A DNA stretch of 64,000 nt from Oleiharenicola lentus (GCF_004118375.1 NZ_SDHX01000002.1:1167001-1231000); one strand, 5' to 3'. Shown: positions 52,662 through 64,000, counted from the stretch's first letter. The notes: generated by a model not told the origin, from the letters alone. Numbers and translations: made by a program.

Positions 52662-54085
52662 CGGACCTCCCCGGCCGGCACCACGCCGCTCTGGGCGGTG
52701 CCCGCAGCCGTGACGAACTCGAGCGCCTGCCGCTCCAGCACCGCGAGGTGCTTGTTGATGCGGTGCGCCAGGAAACCGTGCACCACCAGCGAGGGGATGG
52801 CCACGGCGAGGCCCAGCTCGGTGGCTACGAGCACCTCGGAGATGCCGCTGGAAAGCTTCGCGGCGTTGCCGGTGCCGAACACCGTGATGAGCGTGAAGGT
52901 CTTCACCATGCCGACCACGGTGCCGAGCAGGCCCATGAGCGGCGCGGCGGTGGCGATGACCGCGAGCAGCGGCAGCCGGCGCTCGAAGTGCAGCCGCTGT
53001 CCCAGCAGCACGGCCTCGAGCCGCTCCTCCAGAATGTCCGCCGGGGAGTCGAGGTGCCGCAGGCCTTCCTCGAACAGCTCGCGGGTCGTGCGCCCGAGAC
53101 CGGCCAGGGCCGCCTCCGCCTCGGGGCGGGAGCCACGGGCGACGGCCTGCAGAAACGCGGCGGTCCGCGCCGAGGTGTCCACCCGCATCATCGCCACGTC
53201 CCAGAACTTGTGCAGCATGAGGAGCAGGGCGACCACGCCCACGCCCACGATGACCCAGGCAACCTTGCCGCCCTTGCTGATGTATTCGCCCGCGGATCCG
53301 GCGCTCTGCTGCAGGCGCAGGGCCTTGCCGCCGGTCGGATCGGCCGGCATCGAGCCCAGTTGGCCGCTGAAAAAGGCCGCGCTCTCTGCCGCCGGCCAGG
53401 CCGGTTGCGGATAATAGACCGGCTGGCGGGAACCTTCCCGCATGCGTACCAGGCCGGCCGGTCCGCCGCCCTTCGGGGCGAAGAACACCTCGGGACCGGC
53501 GAAGGCCAGCGTGCCCTCCTCGAGGCGGTTGTCGCCCGCGTTGAGCGCCGGCGCGTCCCGCAGCTGGCCGCCCAGCACCCGTTCGGTGCGGGCGAGCATG
53601 AAGTCGGCGATGTCCAACGCCACGACCGCCCCGGTGCCGGTGGCGGCGGACGCGTCGAGTTTATCCTGCAGCTGCAACAGGTCGTCCCCGACGAAGGCCT
53701 GCTCGCCCGGGGGCAGTCCGGTGGCGAACGCTTTCAGCGCATCCCCGGCCAGCGTGGTCACGTAGGCGGTGGTCTTGCGCTGTTCCTCGATGTCGCGGAT
53801 CAGGCGGCGCTTGGTGCTCGTGGCGTTTTCCCGGTCGGTGTCCAGGCGGACGATTTCGCGTTCGAACGCGATGATGCTGTCCTCGGCGGCCCGCAGTTCC
53901 TTGAGCAGGGGGGATTTCTCGCGGGCGATGCGCTCCCGCGCGCGGTTGAGCTCATCGGCGGCCTGCTGGAGTCGTGTTGTGTAGTGGGTGGCGGCGCGCT
54001 TGAGCGCCTCATCGAAATTCTCCGCCGCCGCGGCCGTGGTGGCCAGCAGGCCGGCGAGCAGGAGGAAAAAGGCGCGTGCTTTCAT
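52658..54085 (-). CDS. TtpC-like MotA/TolQ/ExbB protein with long N-terminal extension
   Basis: 475 residues. Signal peptide to TTAAAAE, a periplasmic coiled-coil part of about 110 residues (NFDEALKRAATHYTTRLQQA, LKELRAAEDSIIAFEREIVR), a middle region with Gly/Pro, a membrane helix near residue 280 (VAWVIVGVGVVALLLMLHKF), and a C-terminal proton-channel domain (RLPLLAVIATAAPLMGLLGT, GISEVLVATELGLAVAIPSL). This is the form known as TtpC in the Vibrio TonB2 system. Overlaps the ExbB gene by ATGA and follows DUF3450 by 6 bases. Confidence 0.9.
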   Translation of the reverse strand: MKARAFFLLLAGLLATTAAAAENFDEALKRAATHYTTRLQQAADELNRARERIAREKSPLLKELRAAEDSIIAFEREIVRLDTDRENATSTKRRLIRDIEEQRKTTAYVTTLAGDALKAFATGLPPGEQAFVGDDLLQLQDKLDASAATGTGAVVALDIADFMLARTERVLGGQLRDAPALNAGDNRLEEGTLAFAGPEVFFAPKGGGPAGLVRMREGSRQPVYYPQPAWPAAESAAFFSGQLGSMPADPTGGKALRLQQSAGSAGEYISKGGKVAWVIVGVGVVALLLMLHKFWDVAMMRVDTSARTAAFLQAVARGSRPEAEAALAGLGRTTRELFEEGLRHLDSPADILEERLEAVLLGQRLHFERRLPLLAVIATAAPLMGLLGTVVGMVKTFTLITVFGTGNAAKLSSGISEVLVATELGLAVAIPSLVVHGFLAHRINKHLAVLERQALEFVTAAGTAQSGVVPAGEVR

Positions 54086-54091
54086 GGGCGA

Positions 54092-54868
54092 TCAGCGGGC
54101 CGCGTCCAGTTTTGCGGGCACCGGGATGAGCCGCGGGTCGGCTTCATCGCGCCGGACCGCCAGCAGTTCCGCCACCGCCGGCGCCGCGCCCGCGAGCAGC
54201 TCCCAGCGCCAGCCGTCCGGACCGGGCGCTCCGAGCCAGGCCTTGGCGCCCGCGCGATCCAGCGCGTAGCCGTGGCTGAGGCCCCAGTAAATGACCTCCA
54301 CGGATTTCGCCGCCGGCTCGCCGGGCAGGGTGAGGACCTCCTCGCCGTGGGTGATGTCCATGTTGAACTGCGCGCAGCGGTTCAGCACCGTCATCACCAG
54401 CTGCATGCGCTCGCCGGGGCTCAGCTCCTTGCCCGCGAGGCTGCGATAGGACATCTCCAGGGCTTCGGCCAGCCGCGGCGGGAGCTTGGGGCGCAGCGCC
54501 TGCACCTTGTCCGCCAGGGCCAGCAACCGCTGCTCGGTGGACACGAGCGTCTGCCGGGCTTCGGTGAGCTTGGTGTTGAGCGAGGCCTGTTCGGTGCGTT
54601 CATCCGCCGTGGCGGCGAGCAGGTGGTCGCGTTTCTCCTTGAGCCGCTCCCCCCGCTCCTTGAGCGCGGTCAGGGTGGACTCGAGCAGCACCCGGTCCTG
54701 CTCCCAGTCCTTTTCCAGACGGACGGTCTCGGCGCGGGTCTTGACCCACTCGGAGGCGGTCTTGCCGACTTCCTCAATGGGATCCGCGGCGCGGGACGAA
54801 ACCAAGGGCAAGGCCCAGCCCAGCAGCAGGAAGCCGCAGGCCGCGCGGGGGAGAAGGGGTGTGCGCAT
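54092..54868 (-). CDS. DUF3450 protein of the TonB2-like system
   Basis: 258 residues. Signal peptide (LLLGWALPLVSSRA), a long coiled coil over residues 30-125 (ESTLTALKERGERLKEKRDH, EQASLNTKLTEARQTLVSTE) and a C-terminal domain with ALEMSYRSLAGKELSPGERM, VEVIYWGLSHGYALDRAGAK. DUF3450 proteins sit at the head of TonB2-type operons and are exported partners of TtpC. ATG at 54868 gives the signal peptide. First gene of the eight-gene minus-strand operon; the promoter should be in 54869-55070. Confidence 0.85.
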   Translation of the reverse strand: MRTPLLPRAACGFLLLGWALPLVSSRAADPIEEVGKTASEWVKTRAETVRLEKDWEQDRVLLESTLTALKERGERLKEKRDHLLAATADERTEQASLNTKLTEARQTLVSTEQRLLALADKVQALRPKLPPRLAEALEMSYRSLAGKELSPGERMQLVMTVLNRCAQFNMDITHGEEVLTLPGEPAAKSVEVIYWGLSHGYALDRAGAKAWLGAPGPDGWRWELLAGAAPAVAELLAVRRDEADPRLIPVPAKLDAAR

Positions 54869-55070
54869 GTTGACCACGAAACACCGCACGGCGAAGCGCG
54901 GGTGCCGGGGGGGGAGAGGTGAAAGCACCGCCAGAGGATTGGCCGACGCGTCTCGTGTCAATTTTGAACCCCCACCCAGCTCGTCGCACGTTAGAACAGA
55001 AGCGGCACACCAGCCCGCGCCGGCCGACTATCGGTTTTCCTTTCGGCCGCTTTCGTGCATCCGTGCTGGC

Positions 55071-56060
55071 ATGCAATCCCGCCCCTTCGGCCGGCACGGC
55101 CTCAACTGCTCGGAGATCGGATTCGGTGCGTGGGCCATCGGCTCGCATTGGGGTGCACAAAGCGACGCCGACTCGCTCGCCGCGCTCCACCGCGCGCTGG
55201 ACCTCGGGTGCAACTTCATCGACACGGCGGCCGGCTACGGCAACGGCCACAGCGAGAAAATCATCGCGCGCGTGCTGCGCGAGCGCGCCGCCGCCGGGAA
55301 GCAGGAGCGCGTCTTCGTCGCCACGAAGACCCCGCCGGCCGACGGCATCTGGCCGCCCTCGCCCTACTGCCGGGCGGAGGAGCGCTACTCCGAGGCCTGG
55401 CTGCGCGCCAATGTTGCCACCCGCCTCGCCAACCTCGGCGTGCAGAAACTCGACCTGCTCCAGCTCCACACCTGGACGCGCGCCTGGAACCGGAACCCGA
55501 CGCCGTTCAAGGTCCTCCGCCAGCTCCAACGCGAGGGCCTCCTCGGCCTGATCGGCGTCTCCACCCCCGAGCAGGACCAGAACAGCGTGATCGACCTCAT
55601 GCGCGGCGGCTGGGTGGATGCGGTGCAGGTGATCTACAACCTGTTCGAACAGGAACCCGCCGCCGAACTGCTCGACGTGGCGCGCGAGTGCGGCGTCGCC
55701 ATCATCGTGCGCGTGGCCTTCGACGAGGGCGTGCTGACCGGCAAGTTCACCGCCGACACGAAGTTCGCGCCCGACGATTTCCGCGCCCGCTACTTCGAAG
55801 GCGACCGTCTGGCCCGCGCCGTGGCCCACGCCGACGAGATCAAAAAGGACCTCGTGGGCACCGGCTACACCCTGCCGCAGGCCGCGCTCAAGTGGGTGCT
55901 CGCCCACCCCGCCGTCTCCACCGTCATCCCGGGCATCCGCAGCGTGGCCCAGGCCGAGGCCAACTGCGGCGTGAGCGACCTGCCGGCCATGCCGGCGGCC
56001 CTCGTGGAGAAACTCCGCCGCCACAACTGGCGCCGGGGGGTCTGGTATGGCGGCAAGTGA
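55071..56060 (+). CDS. Aldo/keto reductase
   Basis: 329 residues, TIM barrel. Tetrad residues visible: Asp in DLGCNFIDTAAGYGNGHSEK with Tyr following, Lys in ERVFVATKTPP and His in DLLQLHTWTRAW. Cofactor region VSTVIPGIRSVAQAEANCG near residue 285 is typical of NADPH-dependent members. Resembles the YghZ/VdKC-like branch. ATG at 55071 starts the normal MQSRPFGRHGLNCSEIG N-terminus. Substrate unknown; no pathway neighbours. A partial CCCTGAGCC..CGAAG repeat follows the stop. Confidence 0.92.
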   Translation: MQSRPFGRHGLNCSEIGFGAWAIGSHWGAQSDADSLAALHRALDLGCNFIDTAAGYGNGHSEKIIARVLRERAAAGKQERVFVATKTPPADGIWPPSPYCRAEERYSEAWLRANVATRLANLGVQKLDLLQLHTWTRAWNRNPTPFKVLRQLQREGLLGLIGVSTPEQDQNSVIDLMRGGWVDAVQVIYNLFEQEPAAELLDVARECGVAIIVRVAFDEGVLTGKFTADTKFAPDDFRARYFEGDRLARAVAHADEIKKDLVGTGYTLPQAALKWVLAHPAVSTVIPGIRSVAQAEANCGVSDLPAMPAALVEKLRRHNWRRGVWYGGK

Positions 56061-56108
56061 CTTCGCGCGCCGCGAAGTCACCCTGAGCCTGCCGAAGTGA
56101 TCATGGCT

Positions 56109-56576
56109 TCACAGCCCCGGCGACAGTCCCACGACCACGCCCACGATGGCGCCATAGGCCACGTGACCGGCGAAGTGGCTGAGCCCGACCAGCAGGTCGG
56201 CCTCCTTGAATTCCTCCAGCGGGTGACGATCCGACACGACCCACACGAGCATGAGGCTCACGAGCAGGCCATGCAGCACGCCGGCACCGAGCCCGAGCAT
56301 CAGCGAGAGCGGCATCCGCGTGAGTCCCAGCGTGATCATGAGCAGCGTGTAAACGAGCGCGAAGCCGAGCGCGGCCGTCGCATGCACGACCAGACCGACA
56401 CGGTAGGCGTTGTCCCGCGACTTGGTCAGCAGGCTGCCGAGCGCGAGGATCATGTCGCCGCGGGCGAGGCCGGCTTTGGCGATCAGCCACATTGCGCCTT
56501 CCATCGCGAGACCGCCAAAGACACCGGCGACCAGCGCCGTGCCGAGATAGTTCACCAGAAACATCGCCAGGTTCAT
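56109..56576 (-). CDS. Small integral membrane protein
   Basis: 155 residues with about four membrane helices (LGTALVAGVFGGLAMEGAMW, VVHATAALGFALVYTLLMIT, LMLGLGAGVLHGLLVSLMLV, HFAGHVAYGAIVGVVVGLSP). Charged loops EEFKEADL and FGxAMEG-type motifs. No enzyme motif seen. Divergent from the next small membrane protein over 162 bases, which is the only other hint of a pair. Confidence 0.72.
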   Translation of the reverse strand: MNLAMFLVNYLGTALVAGVFGGLAMEGAMWLIAKAGLARGDMILALGSLLTKSRDNAYRVGLVVHATAALGFALVYTLLMITLGLTRMPLSLMLGLGAGVLHGLLVSLMLVWVVSDRHPLEEFKEADLLVGLSHFAGHVAYGAIVGVVVGLSPGL

Positions 56577-56738
56577 GGGATTTCCAGAGGTTGGGTTTTG
56601 ACCGGCGGGAAGCGCGTGGAACGCCGCCCTCAACGGAGGAAATTATGTCCCGGCCGGCCGGCATTGCCACCCTCAATTTGCCGCAACCCGGGGCTGGTCT
56701 TTTCCCGCGCCCCGGAGTAACTCCCGGCCTGTTCCCGC

Positions 56739-57119
56739 ATGAACTTCAACCCCTTCGCCCTGCTCGCGCCGCTGTTCCTGCTGTTTGAGGTCTGGCAGCT
56801 GGTCGTCAGCGAGCGCTACATGGGCGTGAAACAGATCCGCGTGAACGCCGACCCGCGCACCCTGCCGATGGCCGGCTGGATGGCCGCCGTCTGGGCGGGC
56901 GGCCTGCTGGTGTATTTCAGCTGGATGATGACGCTGCTGATCCACCCCGTCGGCCGCGCGCAGGGCGTGGTGCTGATCGCCATCACCGGACTGGGCTACG
57001 CGGTCCGCACGACCTGCGGGTTGAAATGGGTGCTCGTCGTGCTGACCTTCGAGGGCGCCGTGCGCATCGGCATGCTCGTCTCGCTCTTCGCCAGCTCCTG
57101 GCGGCGGATGATGCTCTGA
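56739..57119 (+). CDS. Small integral membrane protein
   Basis: 126 residues with three or four helices (NPFALLAPLFLLFEVWQLVV, LPMAGWMAAVWAGGLLVYFS, AQGVVLIAITGLGYAVRTTC, WVLVVLTFEGAVRIGMLVSL) and an N-terminal loop with RYMGVKQIRVNADPRTLP. No family assigned. The stop is one base before the convergent 57121 gene end. Confidence 0.72.
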   Translation: MNFNPFALLAPLFLLFEVWQLVVSERYMGVKQIRVNADPRTLPMAGWMAAVWAGGLLVYFSWMMTLLIHPVGRAQGVVLIAITGLGYAVRTTCGLKWVLVVLTFEGAVRIGMLVSLFASSWRRMML

Positions 57120-57120
57120 C

Positions 57121-57381
57121 TCAGGCGCGCGGCGCCGGGCCGGGCTTGGACTCCACGAAGAACTGCTGCGCCGCGGTGAGCAGCTTCGCATACTGGCCGT
57201 AGTCGCCGGCCCAGGAGTTGGGCACGCACACGCGCTTGATCACGCCCGAGCCGACCTTGTCGGGCGCCTCGTGGTCGGGCGTCAGCTCGAGGGTGAACTT
57301 CGGGTCGTGCGTGTGCACCACGTAGTGCCGCTCGAGCCCGCGGCGTTCCCGATCAATCCGCACAAAGTGGGAGTAATTCAT
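57121..57381 (-). CDS. Small conserved-looking protein of unknown function
   Basis: 86 residues: NYSHFVRIDRERRGLERHYV then VHTHDPKFTLELTPDHEAPD and KRVCVPNSWAGDYGQYAKLL. Basic and soluble. The Gly/Cys/Trp-containing centre looks like a small folded domain. Function unknown; I cannot relate it to a named family. Confidence 0.6.
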   Translation of the reverse strand: MNYSHFVRIDRERRGLERHYVVHTHDPKFTLELTPDHEAPDKVGSGVIKRVCVPNSWAGDYGQYAKLLTAAQQFFVESKPGPAPRA

Positions 57382-57500
57382 CGGCTGTGCCCGGAGTCTG
57401 CCCGGCCGACCGGCCGGCGCAAGACCCGACTCGCCCCGGGATTTCTGCCTTGAGAAACCGGCTTCGTCCGACGAAAAGGAGCGTGCGCGCGACTCACCCT

Positions 57501-58826
57501 ATGAATCTCGACCCCGCTCCCCGTCAGCCCAAACTGGTTTACCTCGCGATCGATGCCGGCCTGCTGATCACCGCCTTCATCATCGTTTTTTTCGCCAAGG
57601 ATCCCTACGCCCCCCTGCCTTTCGTCAGCGCCGTGCTCTGCGTGGTGCTCGCCGCGATCATCGGGCTCGTCCCCTTCCTCACCGACTACGCCGCCGATTC
57701 CGCGGAGTACGTGCAGGCCGAGCGCGGCCGCGTGACCGACCAGGTGCAGCGGCTGCACGCCGCGGCGGAGAGCCTCAACCGCGCCGCCGCCCAGATCAAG
57801 GCGGTCGAGGAAGCCGTCCACAAGACCGCCCACGCCGCCGAGAACCTGCCCTACCGCATGCAGGAGAAGCTTGCGGAGTTCAACGAGGCCCTCGCCGAGA
57901 AGGAAACGGAGGACCGCGACGCCCTCGAGCGCGAACTCGACGAGCTGCGCGCCGCCAACTCCGCCAATCTCAAGGGCGTGGCCGACAAGATCGCCAAGGT
58001 CGCCACCGAGCTGGCCGCGCTCGAGAAGGACGCGCGCACGCACGTCACCTCCGCCCAGAGCGCCACGGCCCTGGCCGCCGACCGGCTGCAGACCGCCGCG
58101 CAGGATGCCGCCACGAAAGTTCACGCCCAGCTGAGTGACGCCCTCGCCAAACTTGACGCCCGCATCGCCGACTTGCGCCAGGCCGCCGCGGCCGCCCCCG
58201 TCGCCCACCCTGTCGCACCGCCGGCCAGCGAATCCGCCATCATCGAGCCGCCGGCGCCCGCGGTTGAATTGCCCAAGTCCGAGCCGGCCCCGGTCGAGAC
58301 CCCGATCGCCGCGCCCGCTCCGGTCATCGAGTCGGTGACGCTCACCGAGACGGCCGCCGCGCCCAGCGAGGAACCCAAACCCAAAAAGCCGCGGGCGCCG
58401 CGCAAATCGAAACCGGAGGAGATGCTCGCCTCCATGTCGGCGGAGCCGGCCCCGGTCGAGCCCGTGACCGCCGCCCCCTCGGAGGCAGCCCCCGCCCCGC
58501 TCGCCAGCGAGGAACCAGCCTCGGTGGTCGAGGAAGCCCCCGCCAAGGCCGAGTCCTCCGCCTCCTCCGACGGCGCCACCCGCCTGCTCGTCACCGCCTA
58601 CATCGGCATCGGCAACAAGCTTTTCATCCGCGGTGAGGGTCCCGGCCTGAGCTGGGACAAGGGCGTGCCCATGCAGTTCGTCTCCATCGGCAAATGGGGC
58701 TGGGCCTCGCACGAGGCCACCGGCCCGGTGAAGTGCAAACTCTACAAGAACGACGAAACCGCCGCCCTCTCCGGCGAGGTGTCCATCGAGCCGGGCAAGC
58801 ACGTCGAGGTCTCGGCGCTGTTTTGA
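57501..58826 (+). CDS. Membrane-anchored coiled-coil protein with a C-terminal beta domain
   Basis: 441 residues. Two hydrophobic helices near residues 14-60 (YLAIDAGLLITAFIIVFFAK, PFVSAVLCVVLAAIIGLVPF), a long coiled coil (about residues 70-215, for example EKETEDRDALERELDELRAA), a Pro/Ala-rich linker of about 130 residues (APAVELPKSEPAPVETPIAA, KPKKPRAPRKSKPEEMLAS), and a compact domain of about 80 residues starting TRLLVTAYIGIGNKLFIRGE, then WDKGVPMQFVSIGKWGWASH. The end domain resembles carbohydrate-binding or Ig-like modules (inference). Could tether something to the envelope. Confidence 0.75.
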   Translation: MNLDPAPRQPKLVYLAIDAGLLITAFIIVFFAKDPYAPLPFVSAVLCVVLAAIIGLVPFLTDYAADSAEYVQAERGRVTDQVQRLHAAAESLNRAAAQIKAVEEAVHKTAHAAENLPYRMQEKLAEFNEALAEKETEDRDALERELDELRAANSANLKGVADKIAKVATELAALEKDARTHVTSAQSATALAADRLQTAAQDAATKVHAQLSDALAKLDARIADLRQAAAAAPVAHPVAPPASESAIIEPPAPAVELPKSEPAPVETPIAAPAPVIESVTLTETAAAPSEEPKPKKPRAPRKSKPEEMLASMSAEPAPVEPVTAAPSEAAPAPLASEEPASVVEEAPAKAESSASSDGATRLLVTAYIGIGNKLFIRGEGPGLSWDKGVPMQFVSIGKWGWASHEATGPVKCKLYKNDETAALSGEVSIEPGKHVEVSALF

Positions 58827-58840
58827 ACGCTCTCTTTCGT

Positions 58841-58900
58841 TGTAGGGTCGGCGCTTGCGCCGACCTCGCGCACAAGGTCGTTGCAAGCAACGACCCTACA
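58841..58900. repeat. Inverted repeat between convergent genes
   Basis: TGTAGGGTCG at 58841 is mirrored by CGACCCTACA ending at 58900; each half also folds on itself (GGTCGGCGC-TTGC-GCCGACC and GGTCGTTGC-AAG-CAACGACC). Eight bases before the SlyX stop, so it can end transcripts from both sides. Same TGTAGGG start as the 19936 repeat. Confidence 0.72.
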
Positions 58901-58908
58901 AAAACGCC

Positions 58909-59109
58909 TCAATAATGCGGCGGCCTTTCGTCCGTCGGCTCGGGGGCGGTGCCGCCGGATGAATCGCGCGCGCGCAGCACGCCCAGCTCGGCCCGGAGGC
59001 GCGCCACTTCCTCGGTGAGCTCGAGCATGACCTTGTCCTGTTCCGCCTGATGGCGTTGCAGGTGCGCGTAGCGCTCCTCCAGCCGGGTCAGTCGTTCCGC
59101 ATCGTCCAT
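58909..59109 (-). CDS. slyX: SlyX family protein
   Basis: 66 residues. Helical coiled-coil protein, starting MDDAERLTRLEERYAHLQRH with an almost continuous heptad pattern, ending GGTAPEPTDERPPHY. The PPHY ending is the SlyX family hallmark. Function unknown. ATG at 59109 gives the usual start; divergent from the NPP gene over 52 bases. Confidence 0.87.
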   Translation of the reverse strand: MDDAERLTRLEERYAHLQRHQAEQDKVMLELTEEVARLRAELGVLRARDSSGGTAPEPTDERPPHY

Positions 59110-59161
59110 GCCCGGAACATGCAGGTTGCGAGGGAGCAGACAAACCCTAGTTTCCCGCTTC

Positions 59162-60388
59162 ATGCGTCGTCTCCTCCTGCTGCCTCTGCTGACCGTGTGG
59201 CTCGGCCTGGTCTCGTGCCAGTCGCCGCAACGCAGCGCGGGAGACGGACCGCTGATCGTGATCTCCCTCGACGGTTTCCGCTGGGACTATCTGGACAAGC
59301 ATCCCGCGCCGACCCTGCGCCGGCTGGCGGCCGCCGGGGTGCACGCCCGCCGGCTCACGCCGAGCTATCCTGCCCGCACTTTTCCCAACCACTACACCCT
59401 GGTGACCGGCCTCCGGCCCGAGCACCACGGCATCGTGAACAATCAGTTCCATGATCCCGCGCTCGGGGCGGACTTTGGCAAGACCAGCACGGCCCCCGCG
59501 TGGTGGAATGGCGGCGAACCGGTCTGGGTGACGGCCGAAAGCCAGGGGCGGCGGGCCGCGACCTACATGTGGCCGGGCGGGGAGGCGGAGATCCGCGGCC
59601 GGCGACCCTCCGAGCACATACCCTTCAGCAAGACCCCCACGGAGTCGGAACGGGTGGATGCCGTGCTGGCCTGGCTGGCCCGGCCGGTGACAGAGCGCCC
59701 CCGCTTGTGCCTGCTCTACTTCGACGCCGTGGATATCATGGGCCACAACCACGGTCCGGAAGCCCCTGAAACCGCGGCAGCCGTGCAACAGGTGGACGCC
59801 GCCCTCGCGCGTCTGCTCACCGGCTTGGAGAAACTGGGCCTGGGTGACACCACCAACCTCGTGGTGGTGTCGGACCACGGCCTGGCCGAGACCAGCCCCG
59901 AGCGGGTCGTGTTTTTCGACGACCTGCTCGACCTGTCGCTCGTCACCGTCGAAGCCAACGGCCCGCATGGTGGCGTGCGCCCCAAGCCCGGGGTCAACGC
60001 GGCCGCCTTGGTTGCTGCCATCCGGGCCAAGGCCCCGCCGCAAGTGCAGGTTTATCTCCGCGAGGAACTGCCCGCCCGGCTCCACTACCGCGCGAGCGAG
60101 CGAATCCCGCCGATACTTTTTGTCCTGCAACCGGGCTGGTGCATCGAAGCCAGGACCGGCTGGGCGATGTTCAAGGCCTTCTACAACCGCGGCAATCACG
60201 GCTGGGATCCGGCCACCCCCAAAATGGGCGCGCTGTTCATCGCCCACGGACCTGCGTTTCGCCGCCAGGTGACGCTTGCGAACGCCGAGAACGTGGACGT
60301 TTACAACCTGCTCTGCGCCGTCCTCGGCCTCACGCCCGCCGCCAACGACGGCGGCGATACGCTGGCCCGCGCCGCGCTGCGCCGCTGA
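59162..60388 (+). CDS. Ectonucleotide pyrophosphatase/phosphodiesterase lipoprotein
   Basis: 408 residues, alkaline-phosphatase fold. Lipobox LGLVSC near residue 19. Metal and nucleophile residues: Asp in PLIVISLDGFRWDYLD, Thr nucleophile in TFPNHYTLVTGL near residue 74, Asp and His in DAVDIMGHNHGPE, Asp-His in VVVSDHGLAET, and His in NRGNHGWDPATPK near the end. Hydrolyses nucleotides or phosphodiesters in the periplasm. Anchored to the outer or inner membrane by its lipid. Convergent with the response regulator gene, with a 6-base gap. Confidence 0.92.
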   Translation: MRRLLLLPLLTVWLGLVSCQSPQRSAGDGPLIVISLDGFRWDYLDKHPAPTLRRLAAAGVHARRLTPSYPARTFPNHYTLVTGLRPEHHGIVNNQFHDPALGADFGKTSTAPAWWNGGEPVWVTAESQGRRAATYMWPGGEAEIRGRRPSEHIPFSKTPTESERVDAVLAWLARPVTERPRLCLLYFDAVDIMGHNHGPEAPETAAAVQQVDAALARLLTGLEKLGLGDTTNLVVVSDHGLAETSPERVVFFDDLLDLSLVTVEANGPHGGVRPKPGVNAAALVAAIRAKAPPQVQVYLREELPARLHYRASERIPPILFVLQPGWCIEARTGWAMFKAFYNRGNHGWDPATPKMGALFIAHGPAFRRQVTLANAENVDVYNLLCAVLGLTPAANDGGDTLARAALRR

Positions 60389-60394
60389 GCGCGC

Positions 60395-60993
60395 CTATTT
60401 CTGCACGCGGGTTACCTGTGGATACGGCGGCGGCTCGACGCCGAGTTTCTGCATCTGCGGCACGAGCACGCGGTCGTAGCAGTCGGGGCACACGCCGTGG
60501 CTGAACTCCGAGCCGGTCTGCTTGCCGATGTATTCCTCGACCTGGCTCCAGTAATTGTGGTCGTCGCGCATTTTCCGGCAGTAGCCGCAGATCGGGATGA
60601 TCTGCTGCAGCTGTCGCACCTGGGTCGCGTAATTCAGGATGCGCTCGGCCACGCGGAGGCGGGCGCGCAGTTCCGCCGTCGTGACCGGCTTGGCGAGAAA
60701 GTCGTCCACGCCGGCCTCCATGGCACGGTCGAGGTTCTCCGAGCGGTTGGCCGAATTCGAGAGCAGGATGAAATAGGTGTAGTCGCCGCCCTGTTCGCGC
60801 ACGCGCCGGCACAGCTCCAGGCCGTCGAGCTCCGGCATCATCCAATCACTGATGACCAGGCGGTGGGGCGACTCCAGAAAGCGCTGCCAGGCCGCGCGAC
60901 CGTCCGCGGCCATCGTGACCTCCTGTCCGAGGGACTTGAGCGAGGCTTCCAGGACCGCGCCAGCGATCGGATCATCCTCAACGACGAGAATCT

Positions 60994-60997
<4 letters not shown>
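60395..60997 (-). CDS. Response regulator with C-terminal Cys-rich module
   Basis: 200 residues. Receiver domain to about residue 125: acidic pair near 8-9 in VVEDDPIAGAVL, phospho-Asp51 in ISDWMMPELDG, Lys near 105 in DDFLAKPV. After a coiled segment (LRVAERILNYATQVRQLQ) a module of about 55 residues has two Cys pairs (ICGYCRKMRDDHNYW and VCPDCYDR) and resembles the short zinc-ribbon-like tail seen on PAS/GAF proteins. No DNA-binding domain. Overlaps the end of the histidine kinase gene by four bases. Confidence 0.9.

Positions 60998-64000
<3,003 letters not shown>

Overview
GC-rich bacterial DNA carrying about 66 protein genes and no rRNA, tRNA, CRISPR array, transposase or prophage that I can recognise. 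The gene content (several large TonB-dependent receptors, a divergent membrane pyrophosphatase, a DUF5069 protein, a DUF3450/TtpC-type TonB system, a rhombosortase with its target lipoprotein, and many secreted or lipoprotein products) suggests a Gram-negative member of the Verrucomicrobiota, probably Opitutaceae-like. This is an inference; there is no marker gene to prove it. Many genes lack an obvious Shine-Dalgarno sequence.

Layout. 1-6058 (-): TonB receptor, MFS transporter, fumarase/adenylosuccinate-lyase-family enzyme and an AraC regulator cut by the left edge. 6318-8198: YCII protein, cation diffusion facilitator, ACT-domain protein. 8316-17288 (-): a metal (probably zinc) locus with ABC ATPase, FtsX-like permease, DUF4336 protein, NicO/UreH-like His-rich transporter, ParE-type toxin-antitoxin pair, small Cys/His membrane protein, ZnuD-like receptor with a His-rich loop, methyltransferase, His-rich lipoprotein and DUF3299 protein. 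17421-19883: HppA. 20196-21907: a lipoprotein, a second toxin-antitoxin pair and an outer-membrane beta-barrel.

21995-35408 is the most interesting block. A rhombotarget lipoprotein/rhombosortase pair, two tandem LysR paralogues, an operon of a 23-codon ORF, TatT, TRAP receptor, fused TRAP permease, CDP-alcohol phosphotransferase and a hydrolase-like protein, then a TonB receptor with two lipoproteins. Three of these transcription units start from promoters that align over 50-66 columns without a gap, so I propose one LysR-controlled regulon linking outer-membrane uptake, inner-membrane TRAP transport and rhomboid-type surface-protein processing.

35843-45725: a beta-hydroxyacid dehydrogenase, a SASA esterase, a DUF885 metallopeptidase-like protein, a cytochrome c-PQQ sugar dehydrogenase fusion, an arylamine N-acetyltransferase, a TonB receptor and an AraC regulator. 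45780-46240 is a short AT-richer islet with an HNH protein. 47085-54868 (-) is an eight-gene TonB2-like operon: DUF3450, TtpC, ExbB, ExbD, TonB, TPR protein and two paralogous secreted proteins of unknown function. 55071-64000: aldo/keto reductase, small membrane proteins, a coiled-coil membrane protein with a terminal beta domain, SlyX, a nucleotide pyrophosphatase/phosphodiesterase, and a response regulator with a hybrid histidine kinase cut by the right edge.

The intergenic gaps are full of dispersed inverted repeats of several families, often abutting gene 3' ends.
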